Assembly (NCBI RefSeq): GCF_000146165.2
Contig: NC_004347.2
Span: forward strand, 4,759,029 to 4,823,028
Direction of reading: 5' to 3'
DNA: 64,000 bases
DNA from: Shewanella oneidensis MR-1
Lineage (GTDB): Bacteria > Pseudomonadota > Gammaproteobacteria > Enterobacterales > Shewanellaceae
Every line of letters starts with the position of its first letter. Position 1 is the first letter of the stretch. A program made the translations under genes and the position numbers. Shown one piece after another: positions 57,860-64,000 of this stretch. The notes under the pieces were generated by a model that saw only the letters and a program-made list of their open reading frames with translations, was not told where the DNA came from and did no database searches.

Positions 57860-58624
57860 TTAAAACTGGTAACCAACAGATATACCGTATTCAATCCCAT
57901 CATTATATTGCGAGCCCCAGCTATCATAATGAGTGATATATAATTTTGAAAAAATTGAATCAGTGAAGCCTGTTTGTAACGTTGTGATGATCTGATGACC
58001 ATAGCTGTCATATGAAAATAATGCTTGATGCGCTTCATCCCGATCAATTTGTGCTTCATAATTCAAACTTAAACTATGTTTAAACCCTAGCAACTCAAAT
58101 GGATACTTTGCATTTAAAACCACTGCATAACCTGAAAGATCATTAAACTTCTCTGATGTGGGGGAAAAGCTACCAATGGTATAATTTAAACCAACACCAT
58201 AGTTTAGTGATAGATTTTGAATTTTTGCATTATGGGTAACACCTAAATAAAGATTATCTTCAACTAGCGTTTCACTCGCAGAGATAAAGTTCTGGGTCCA
58301 GAAGTTGAACTGCGATTCTCCGAGCTTATTTTCAAGTATCAATAATGACTTAATGGTAGTTTTGCCATCAAGATGTTTCTGGTTTTCCGCGATTTCAGCA
58401 GGGTTTTCGAGCTTAAGATTAGCAAAGTAAGTACCCCAATCAGCAATTCCCAAATGATTCAACTTTACAAAAGGTTGATTAAAAACACCTGGGTTATCAT
58501 TTTTTGTGTCACTGGTATAAAACTTATAACCTAAATCCACGCTCGTTTTATTCACATCAGCATATACTGAACCACTAAAAACAATTGCACTGACTAAAAT
58601 AGATGCTACACTTTTTTTACACAT
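57860..58624 (-). CDS. Tsx/OmpK-like outer-membrane channel
   Basis: 254 residues from the ATG at 58624 (AGAGGGA upstream); in-frame ATGs further up lie in non-coding sequence. Signal peptide (about 1-22, ending SVYAD), then a 12-strand beta-barrel pattern ending in YGISVGYQF with the terminal Phe. Resembles nucleoside-channel Tsx and OmpK. Directly upstream of urdA (92 nt), so it may let urocanate, an imidazole, through the outer membrane; that is inference. Two candidate control sites lie in the 174 nt upstream: a perfect palindrome (58654-58669) and a CRP half-site (58721-58730). Confidence 0.75.
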   Translation of the reverse strand: MCKKSVASILVSAIVFSGSVYADVNKTSVDLGYKFYTSDTKNDNPGVFNQPFVKLNHLGIADWGTYFANLKLENPAEIAENQKHLDGKTTIKSLLILENKLGESQFNFWTQNFISASETLVEDNLYLGVTHNAKIQNLSLNYGVGLNYTIGSFSPTSEKFNDLSGYAVVLNAKYPFELLGFKHSLSLNYEAQIDRDEAHQALFSYDSYGHQIITTLQTGFTDSIFSKLYITHYDSWGSQYNDGIEYGISVGYQF

Positions 58625-58653
58625 AGAGTCCCTCTCAACCATGTATTCTAGGA

Positions 58654-58669
58654 AGTATTTTAAAATACT
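58654..58669. promoter_or_regulatory. Perfect 16-bp palindrome before the porin gene
   Basis: AGTATTTTAAAATACT, 30-45 nt before the porin ATG. A loop-free palindrome is more like an operator than a terminator. It is a candidate site for the neighbouring response regulator or LuxR protein. Confidence 0.5.
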
Positions 58670-58720
58670 CATAGACCAGTAAACGTTATATAATAAAGTT
58701 ACTACGAATATCATGATGAC

Positions 58721-58730
58721 TATGTGATCT
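58721..58730. promoter_or_regulatory. CRP half-site upstream of porin-urdA
   Basis: TATGTGATCT equals one half of the CRP operator; the other half is poor. It lies about 97 nt before the porin ATG, a usable distance for class I activation. Confidence 0.3.
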
Positions 58731-58798
58731 AAGCCCAACGGCGCTTTTGCATTTTAAAAGTGTGTGGTTTAATGCAGTAAATTTACAGCTCCAATTAT

Positions 58799-60049
58799 TT
58801 AACTGTTAGATATTTCCAACCTAGCGGTAAATAAATTATTTTCAGATGAGCTAGTAAAAAACCAACCCAATTGGTTTGCGAGACGTTTCACCAGTAAAAG
58901 CCCTAAACCAAATCCATGGCGGCCCTTACTATTGTAGGAATTGGTTATTTCTATACAACAAGCATCTTGAGTAATGCGAATATCCCGCCCTCCATGCTCA
59001 ATACTATTCCTTAATAAATTGCTTAATATTATTTTTAGCGGATGAAGCTGAATGGGCAAACAAGTATCGTCAGAAAATAATTGAATTTTTTGCTCATGAC
59101 CATGTACCCGTTGCTGCTCCTCGATAATACAGGCAAGTAGAGGCGATAACGCGACATTTTCCTTTTCTAAGCTGGAACACTCTTTATTAGTCAACCACAG
59201 TAAGGTTTCAATGAGTGACTTCATTTGATTGGTCGCTTGGGAAGCATACAGCGTTGCCCCCGTAAGCTCACCTTGTTGTAATGCGAGGATTTCGAATGAA
59301 GATTGGCATATAGCAACTGGCGTTCTTAACTCATGGCTAGCAAAGCGTAAAAAATTAAGTTCGCGTTGCTGAGCCTCTTGAAGCTGTAAAATCGAGTAAT
59401 CTAAAGCATCAACAATGGCTTTAAGTTCTGCATACTGTTGTTGCGGCAAACTCAGTTGTCCTCCTGCCTCCCAATCATGCTGTTTAATCGCTTGGCTAAT
59501 TTGATGCACAGGCGTAATCACTTTGCTTTGCATATAAAACGCTAAGCTTGCACTGGCACAAAAGGTTATCAAGACAAGCAGCAAAATGGCCGTCATATTT
59601 TTAGGGGCAAAGTGCAAATCATGGGTAACACTAAACTGCAGCCAAACGTAGAGCGGCTGGCCAGCTTGGGTGTAGTACACACTCAGCGCGTTAACAATGG
59701 GACCTTCTGCATGCTCATAGCGAATTTTGCTCGCATCCGTTAAGACTTCATTGTTACTTAACTCACGAATGTGCGGCGGAATATCTAGCCAATGAGGATA
59801 GACTGTTAAGTTGTCAGTTTTTAGAATCGGCTGCTGTAATGGTTGCTGAGTTGGCTGTGCCACCTTAAGTAATGCTTCGGCCGCTTGCCCTGCATTATGC
59901 ATTGTGACTTCATGCATAGAAATCATACCTGCACACATCATGCAAAGCGGGATAAAACTATTCACACCTAAGGTTATTAAAAGAAAAAAAACTCCCCACA
60001 CTTGATAGCTACGCTTGAGGCTAAATTTAGGCGCTTGCATTGATTTCAT
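58799..60049 (-). CDS. Sensor histidine kinase of the urdA block
   Basis: 416 residues: helix 1 (about 17-45, with paired Cys in PLCMMCAGM), a periplasmic sensor loop (about 46-150), helix 2 (about 152-176), a HAMP-like linker, HisKA with phospho-acceptor His239 (RFASHELRTPV) and a HATPase with NLLRNSIEHGG and GFGLGLLLVKRLANQLG. Its start lies within the last 23 nt of the response regulator gene, so the two are coupled. The input signal may be urocanate or a related imidazole, judging only by the neighbours. Confidence 0.88.
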   Translation of the reverse strand: MKSMQAPKFSLKRSYQVWGVFFLLITLGVNSFIPLCMMCAGMISMHEVTMHNAGQAAEALLKVAQPTQQPLQQPILKTDNLTVYPHWLDIPPHIRELSNNEVLTDASKIRYEHAEGPIVNALSVYYTQAGQPLYVWLQFSVTHDLHFAPKNMTAILLLVLITFCASASLAFYMQSKVITPVHQISQAIKQHDWEAGGQLSLPQQQYAELKAIVDALDYSILQLQEAQQRELNFLRFASHELRTPVAICQSSFEILALQQGELTGATLYASQATNQMKSLIETLLWLTNKECSSLEKENVALSPLLACIIEEQQRVHGHEQKIQLFSDDTCLPIQLHPLKIILSNLLRNSIEHGGRDIRITQDACCIEITNSYNSKGRHGFGLGLLLVKRLANQLGWFFTSSSENNLFTARLEISNS

Positions 60050-60704
60050 CCCTAAGGCTTAAGCCAACGCCACGAATTGTATGTAATATTTGCCGCTCAA
60101 AGGGGCGATCGATCACTCGGCGCAAAAGATGAATATGACTGCGCAAGCTGTCACTATCAGGTGCGCTGTCGGGCCAAAGCATTCGCTCAATCTCTTCTCT
60201 ACTCACAGTTTCTGGACTACGACGCGCTAATAAAGCCATGATCTGCCATCCGGTTTTAGACAAAGCCAGTAGTTGCCCTTGCCGATACACCATGTGGTTT
60301 GCAAAATCGATTTCTAGGTCACCAATAGTCAACCTTTGGGGCGCAGGACGACGCTGGGCAACCACCTTCAGCCGCGCGACCAGCTCCTCCATCGCAAAGG
60401 GTTTTATTAAATAATCATCAGCGCCAACAGCAAAACCAGCCAAGCGCTCATTCAAACTGCTACGGGCGGTTAGCATGATGATAGGTGAACTAAAACATTG
60501 CGCTTTCCAGCGTTCACACGCCTCAATGCCATCACCATCCGGTAAATTAAGATCAAGGATGATGGCGTCAAATTGCTGCTGGCTGATCAACATTTCTGCT
60601 TGCGCTAGGTTGAACGCGTAATCGCACTCTATGCCACTCAATTCAAGATATTGAATGATGTTGTTAGAGAGAAGCCGATTGTCTTCAACCAGTAATACCA
60701 ACAT
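60027..60704 (-). CDS. OmpR/PhoB-type response regulator
   Basis: 225 residues: a receiver domain with the phospho-acceptor Asp51 (AIILDLNLPDGDG), acidic pair near the start (VEDNR) and Lys in LIKPFAMEEL, then a winged-helix DNA-binding domain (about 125-220; TVSREEIERMLWPDSAPDSD, RSHIHLLRRVIDRPF). It pairs with the kinase that overlaps its 3' end. It starts 2 nt after the LuxR gene. Probably controls the porin and urdA genes. Confidence 0.93.
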   Translation of the reverse strand: MLVLLVEDNRLLSNNIIQYLELSGIECDYAFNLAQAEMLISQQQFDAIILDLNLPDGDGIEACERWKAQCFSSPIIMLTARSSLNERLAGFAVGADDYLIKPFAMEELVARLKVVAQRRPAPQRLTIGDLEIDFANHMVYRQGQLLALSKTGWQIMALLARRSPETVSREEIERMLWPDSAPDSDSLRSHIHLLRRVIDRPFERQILHTIRGVGLSLRDEINASA

Positions 60705-60706
60705 AT

Positions 60707-61453
60707 TTAGATCAACTCATATTGATGGGCGAGATGAATTAAGTTTGCTCGATTCGTCGCCCCAAACTTCCTACGCATTGATTCCATATGGTATTCAACT
60801 CCCCTAATACTTATCGGGAGCTGGGTTGAAATTTCGTCATTCTGCAGGCCGTTTGCGACCATAACTAAGATATCTCTCGCATTATCTTTAAGTAGAGAGC
60901 TTTGAAGAAACGGATTAAACAATGACTTATTCCATTCAAATAGCTTGTTTTGGGCATCCTTTAAGGTCGCACTCAAACCCGTTAATTGGATGTCTGAATC
61001 ACTCAGATGACTCAGCAGAATAAAGCGACCTGCCCAATGTCGATTGCTATGGCATGCAACGGGCCAACTTAATACAGTTTGAATATGGTGCTTATTAAAA
61101 AGTCGGCGAGCCTTATCACTTTTCTCACACGACAAGCGATACATATAAGATTTTGACGTATCTAACGAAAAACCAAAATTAAAATCATAAGCGGCAATCT
61201 GACTTAAATAAAAACGCTGCAATTGGGCAACTTTAGGGGATGACGCTACGCTGGCAGTGGGTTTACGCAACGAGGCTTGCGAGAACAGATTGGTTTCTTT
61301 TGGAAAGTGATAGTTTTCATACGCACAATGTGCGATCCCTTGAAACCAGAATCCACTAAAACCGTGCGGTTTCAAAGCAGCACTTATCGCCTGAATAACG
61401 TCTTGTAATGTCGATGCCGTATTGGCATTTGATAGCGCCAGTTTAGCGTCCAT
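60707..61453 (-). CDS. LuxR-type regulator with an AI-binding-like domain
   Basis: 248 residues from the ATG at 61453 (GGGGGT upstream). The N-terminal ~165 residues look like an autoinducer-binding-type domain (FYLSQIAAYDFNFGF; HIQTVLSWPVACHSNRHWA), and the C-terminal part is a GerE HTH (ANGLQNDEISTQLPISIRGV, EYHMESMRRKFGATNRANLI). LuxR solos of this kind sense small molecules without a synthase nearby; no luxI is present. First gene of the block, so it may respond to urocanate. Confidence 0.8.
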   Translation of the reverse strand: MDAKLALSNANTASTLQDVIQAISAALKPHGFSGFWFQGIAHCAYENYHFPKETNLFSQASLRKPTASVASSPKVAQLQRFYLSQIAAYDFNFGFSLDTSKSYMYRLSCEKSDKARRLFNKHHIQTVLSWPVACHSNRHWAGRFILLSHLSDSDIQLTGLSATLKDAQNKLFEWNKSLFNPFLQSSLLKDNARDILVMVANGLQNDEISTQLPISIRGVEYHMESMRRKFGATNRANLIHLAHQYELI

Positions 61454-61624
61454 AAATACCCCCAAACAAAATATGATTAGAAGGTATCTCAATACAAGCA
61501 ACAAACAAAATCTATAGATACATATACTTACATTTGATCGCAAAATTAAAAGTTATTTTTTATATCCCGTATTTTTGACATAGTTTTGACGTTCGTAACG
61601 CTAAACTGCAACGATCTTTGTTAA

Positions 61625-62413
61625 CTATAAGTCCGTTATCTCCAACAAGCCTGGCGCTTCGGCTCGTGCAAGGCACCATATTTGAACATGCACGTATCGC
61701 GCTTCAAATAAACGGGCGATTTCCGCAACCGTCGTGCCTGTAGTCACCACATCATCCACCAGCGCGATACGTTGATAGGCAAAATCAACATTTAATTCAA
61801 AAGCATCCTGTAGATTTCGCCGCCGCTGAACGCCGTTTAATCCAGCCTGTGGACGCGTATCCTGCCGCCGGGTTAATCCTTGGTCAACTAAGGGCAACTG
61901 TAAGCGTTGCGATAACTCATGGGCAATCAGCCATGCTTGATTAAATCCCCGTTGCCGAAGCCGATTGGCATGAAGCGGTACCGGTACTATGGCCTGCGGC
62001 AGCGTGATCAACCCTTGCTGCTCAAGTAAGGAAAGCCTCTCAACTAAGGCGTGGCATAAAATGGGCAGCGCGGCGAATTGGCCTTGATATTTGATCGCCG
62101 CGATCCATGGGCCAAATCCTTGATGGTAGCTACAGGGCGCAATGACTTTTCGCGGCTGATGCTTTTGGCATTCACCGCAATACTCGAGTTCAAGCTGCAT
62201 GGATTTGCCACAACCTAAACAGATTGGGCTATGGTAAAGCCCTGAGTGTAAGCACACATGGCAAAATCCAGCTTCCGTTGAATTTAGGGATTGGTGGCAC
62301 AGTAAGCAGCGGTTAGGTAAACTGCCCGCCAAGCAACGATGACCCCAATGCGAGACTAAGCGTAATAGCTTCGCCCCCTGTTGCGACCAAATCCATTTGC
62401 TATCGCTCGACAT
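61625..62413 (-). CDS. gntX: GntX/ComF-family phosphoribosyltransferase-like protein
   Basis: 262 residues: an N-terminal zinc-binding region with four CxxC pairs (CLLCH, CHVC, CLGC, CGEC) and a C-terminal PRTase fold whose PRPP motif is IALVDDVVTTGTTVAEIA. Members act in DNA uptake (ComF) or, in E. coli, are called GntX and lie next to bioH, as here. The gene is divergent from bioH (25-nt gap). Confidence 0.9.
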   Translation of the reverse strand: MSSDSKWIWSQQGAKLLRLVSHWGHRCLAGSLPNRCLLCHQSLNSTEAGFCHVCLHSGLYHSPICLGCGKSMQLELEYCGECQKHQPRKVIAPCSYHQGFGPWIAAIKYQGQFAALPILCHALVERLSLLEQQGLITLPQAIVPVPLHANRLRQRGFNQAWLIAHELSQRLQLPLVDQGLTRRQDTRPQAGLNGVQRRRNLQDAFELNVDFAYQRIALVDDVVTTGTTVAEIARLFEARYVHVQIWCLARAEAPGLLEITDL

Positions 62414-62438
62414 ACAACATCCTATTTGAGGTATTTTA

Positions 62439-63230
62439 GTGAACGCTACAACGTCTGCTCATCATCCACTGCATATCGAAACTATTGGCCAAGGGCCAGA
62501 TTTGGTGGTGATCCACGGTTGGGGAGTTAATAGCGCCGTGTTTACGCCACTGCATGAGCAACTGTCTGAGTATAGAGTGCACTATGTCGATCTGCCGGGC
62601 TTTGGCTTAAGTCAGCCAATCGCAGGCAATTTATCCACTTGGATCGATGCGTTAATCAATAACTTACCCACCAATGCGATTTGGGCTGGCTGGTCGCTGG
62701 GTGGGTTAGTCGCAACCCAAGCCGCCATCGACTATCCATCGCATATCAAGGGATTAATTACTATCGCCTCTTCCCCCTGTTTTATGGCAAGGGAAGAAGA
62801 AGCATGGCCCGGTATTCCACCACAGGTGCTCAGTATGTTTGGCGAGCAACTTGGGCAAAACTTACCTAAAACCATTGAGCGTTTCTTAGCGATTCAAGCC
62901 ATGGGCAGTGAAACCGCCAAAGAAGATATCAAGCAGCTGCGGGATTTAGTCTTGGCTCGCCCACTTCCCGATGCTGCGGCATTAACTCAAGGCCTTGATA
63001 TGCTGAATCAAATTGATCTCAGAATGCAGCTATCGAGCATCAGCCAACCTTGGCTACGGATTTGGGGCAGGCTTGATGGACTCGTGCCCAAACGCGTGCA
63101 ACCTCAAATGCCAACGGCAAGCCACATCACCGATGTGATGCTCGCCAAAGCATCCCACGCGCCATTTGTGTCCCATAGGCAAGAATTCTTACAAGCACTC
63201 TTACCTTGGTTGACACAATTCAAGGACTAA
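62439..63230 (+). CDS. bioH: BioH, pimeloyl-ACP methyl ester esterase
   Basis: 263 residues from a GTG at 62439 (GAGGT upstream). Alpha/beta-hydrolase: VIHGWGVNSAVF, nucleophile Ser86 in WAGWSLGGL, Asp in RIWGRLDGLV and His in KASHAPFVSH. It frees pimeloyl-ACP at the end of the BioC-BioH route to biotin. Place beside gntX matches E. coli. Confidence 0.94.
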   Translation: MNATTSAHHPLHIETIGQGPDLVVIHGWGVNSAVFTPLHEQLSEYRVHYVDLPGFGLSQPIAGNLSTWIDALINNLPTNAIWAGWSLGGLVATQAAIDYPSHIKGLITIASSPCFMAREEEAWPGIPPQVLSMFGEQLGQNLPKTIERFLAIQAMGSETAKEDIKQLRDLVLARPLPDAAALTQGLDMLNQIDLRMQLSSISQPWLRIWGRLDGLVPKRVQPQMPTASHITDVMLAKASHAPFVSHRQEFLQALLPWLTQFKD

Positions 63231-63291
63231 TGCTTTATCTTTGTGCAATTAGTGGCTAGTATTTAACCATTAAGGCTACAAGGAATTCTCC

Positions 63292-63840
63292 ATGCTGCTT
63301 GTCAGTAATTACCCCCAAGTTCCGCTAGCGACCACCAATGTCGCGACGGACTCGGCTCGGGTCGACAATCAGCTAAAACCTGTGATTATTCCACCTCAAG
63401 CCAGTACAAAGGGTCACGAAGAACGCGCCTTTAATCCGCAAAATGAACGCACAGCCGACCAAGCACAGCAACAGGCTCGCTTACTTGAGCACAGTCAGCA
63501 GCAAGTTCAACAAAAACAGCAGCAACAGCAATCCTCGCAGCAACAGAGCCAGCAGCAACAGGAAAAACATGCCCCAGCGGTTGCAGCAGAGCGCGCGCTA
63601 CCGAAAAACCTTAAAGTACCAGTACGAGGTCCTGTCGCCTTACAGCGTAAGGATATTCGCTTAAAGGTCAGTCAAAACACTCCTCGCCCAGCCAATACCA
63701 ATGCAAAAACCACCACGGCTCGCCAACCTATTCAAGGCGAGTCTCCTCAGTTTTATCAACAAGTTGGGCAACGTATTGGTCAATATTATACGCAGCAGAC
63801 TCAGCCAGAGGCTGAGCCTGCAGTGTCGGCTTGGACTTAA
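63292..63840 (+). CDS. Glutamine-rich hypothetical protein
   Basis: 182 residues, no signal peptide or helix. Residues about 58-95 are mostly Gln (QVQQKQQQQQSS) encoded by CAG/CAA triplets; the rest is low-complexity and ends YQQVGQRIGQYYTQQTQ. I recall similar Q-rich proteins next to bioH only in Shewanella; function unknown. AAGGAAT stands before the ATG. Terminator follows at 63862. Confidence 0.6.
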   Translation: MLLVSNYPQVPLATTNVATDSARVDNQLKPVIIPPQASTKGHEERAFNPQNERTADQAQQQARLLEHSQQQVQQKQQQQQSSQQQSQQQQEKHAPAVAAERALPKNLKVPVRGPVALQRKDIRLKVSQNTPRPANTNAKTTTARQPIQGESPQFYQQVGQRIGQYYTQQTQPEAEPAVSAWT

Positions 63841-63861
63841 TGGGCTTTAGATTTTAGAGAT

Positions 63862-63890
63862 AAAAATGCCGCTAACTTAGCGGCATTTTT
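63862..63890. terminator. Bidirectional terminator
   Basis: AAAAATGCCGCTA (63862-63874) pairs with TAGCGGCATTTTT (63878-63890). It lies between the Q-rich gene and a minus-strand gene at the window end. Confidence 0.88.
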
Positions 63891-63897
63891 TATGCAA

Positions 63898-64000
63898 TTA
63901 CTTGTTTGAGTTGCTCGAGTTACCCGAGCGATACAGCTCTTGCTGATAAGCTAGACTACCCCACAAAGCCCAACTTAAGGCTTTTTTCTCCAGCGCTTGT
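63898..64000 (-). CDS. 3' end of a hypothetical gene, cut by the window
   Basis: The minus strand reads QALEKKALSWALWGSLAYQQ, then ELYRSGNSSNSNK and a stop at 63898. The frame is open to the window edge, and the terminator sits just past the stop. Only 33 residues are visible: a basic/aromatic helix and a Ser/Asn tail. No function can be given. Confidence 0.55.
   Translation of the reverse strand, partial: QALEKKALSWALWGSLAYQQELYRSGNSSNSNK

Overview
The window reads as chromosome of a gammaproteobacterium of the genus Shewanella. It carries an intact tetraheme menaquinol dehydrogenase CymA, a urocanate reductase UrdA with its diagnostic residues, several c-type cytochromes, a complete menaquinone branch and a large aa3-type oxidase operon. 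From memory the gene order (menDHCE, rpoH-ftsXE-ftsY, rsmD, cymA, cusBA, plsB/lexA-sulA, cox operon, nfuA, urdA, gntX/bioH) follows the S. oneidensis SO_456x to SO_462x region. That identification is inference, since no database was searched.

Layout. 1-5 kb: a TerB-like protein, an HDOD protein, a TonB-type protein, and a YjeH-like amino acid exporter divergent from an Lrp-family regulator. 4.7-7.8 kb: a decayed respiratory operon. An NrfD-type quinol subunit is intact, but its Fe-S partner (NrfC-like) and a multiheme cytochrome survive only as a 3' end and a 5' end joined at six copies of a 9-bp repeat. Next to it are an intact LysR regulator and a triheme cytochrome. 8-13.1 kb: menD-menH-menC-menE. 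13.2-19.1 kb: an insertion-sequence-rich plasticity zone with three unrelated IS elements (IS630, IS3, IS256), an EAL-domain remnant, an orphan fimbrial subunit, a small zinc-ribbon gene split by the IS3 element, and three copies of a promoter-like motif (ctgtaggaaa...). 19.2-24.7 kb: rpoH, ftsX-ftsE-ftsY and rsmD-DUF1145, a conserved housekeeping block.

24.6-33.9 kb: a GlxA-like AraC regulator with a cysteine hydrolase, then cymA, then a copper/silver-handling block (two Cys/His/Met-rich small secreted proteins, a heavy-metal-binding-domain protein, CusB with two such domains, and CusA with the three methionines of the copper relay). 34-40 kb: a T2 ribonuclease, a VOC protein, an aromatic amino acid permease and plsB. 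40-41.3 kb: lexA-sulA behind two LexA boxes. 41.7-50.6 kb: cytochrome c oxidase coxB-coxA-cox11-coxC, assembly genes (SURF1-like, a degenerate Sco-like protein, Sco) and heme O/A synthesis genes ctaB and ctaA. CoxB carries two cytochrome c domains.

50.7-64 kb: a polysaccharide deacetylase divergent from a DinF-like MATE exporter, an S9 peptidase, nfuA, then a one-strand block luxR - response regulator - histidine kinase - Tsx-like porin - urdA that looks like a urocanate-respiration locus, and finally gntX, bioH and a glutamine-rich protein. Functionally the window joins menaquinone synthesis (men), the menaquinol outlet to the periplasm (CymA), one of its likely acceptors (UrdA) and the competing aerobic chain (cox). 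The most unusual material is the IS zone with its repeated promoter-like motif and split gene, the cytochrome/NrfC deletion scar, and the regulated urocanate block.
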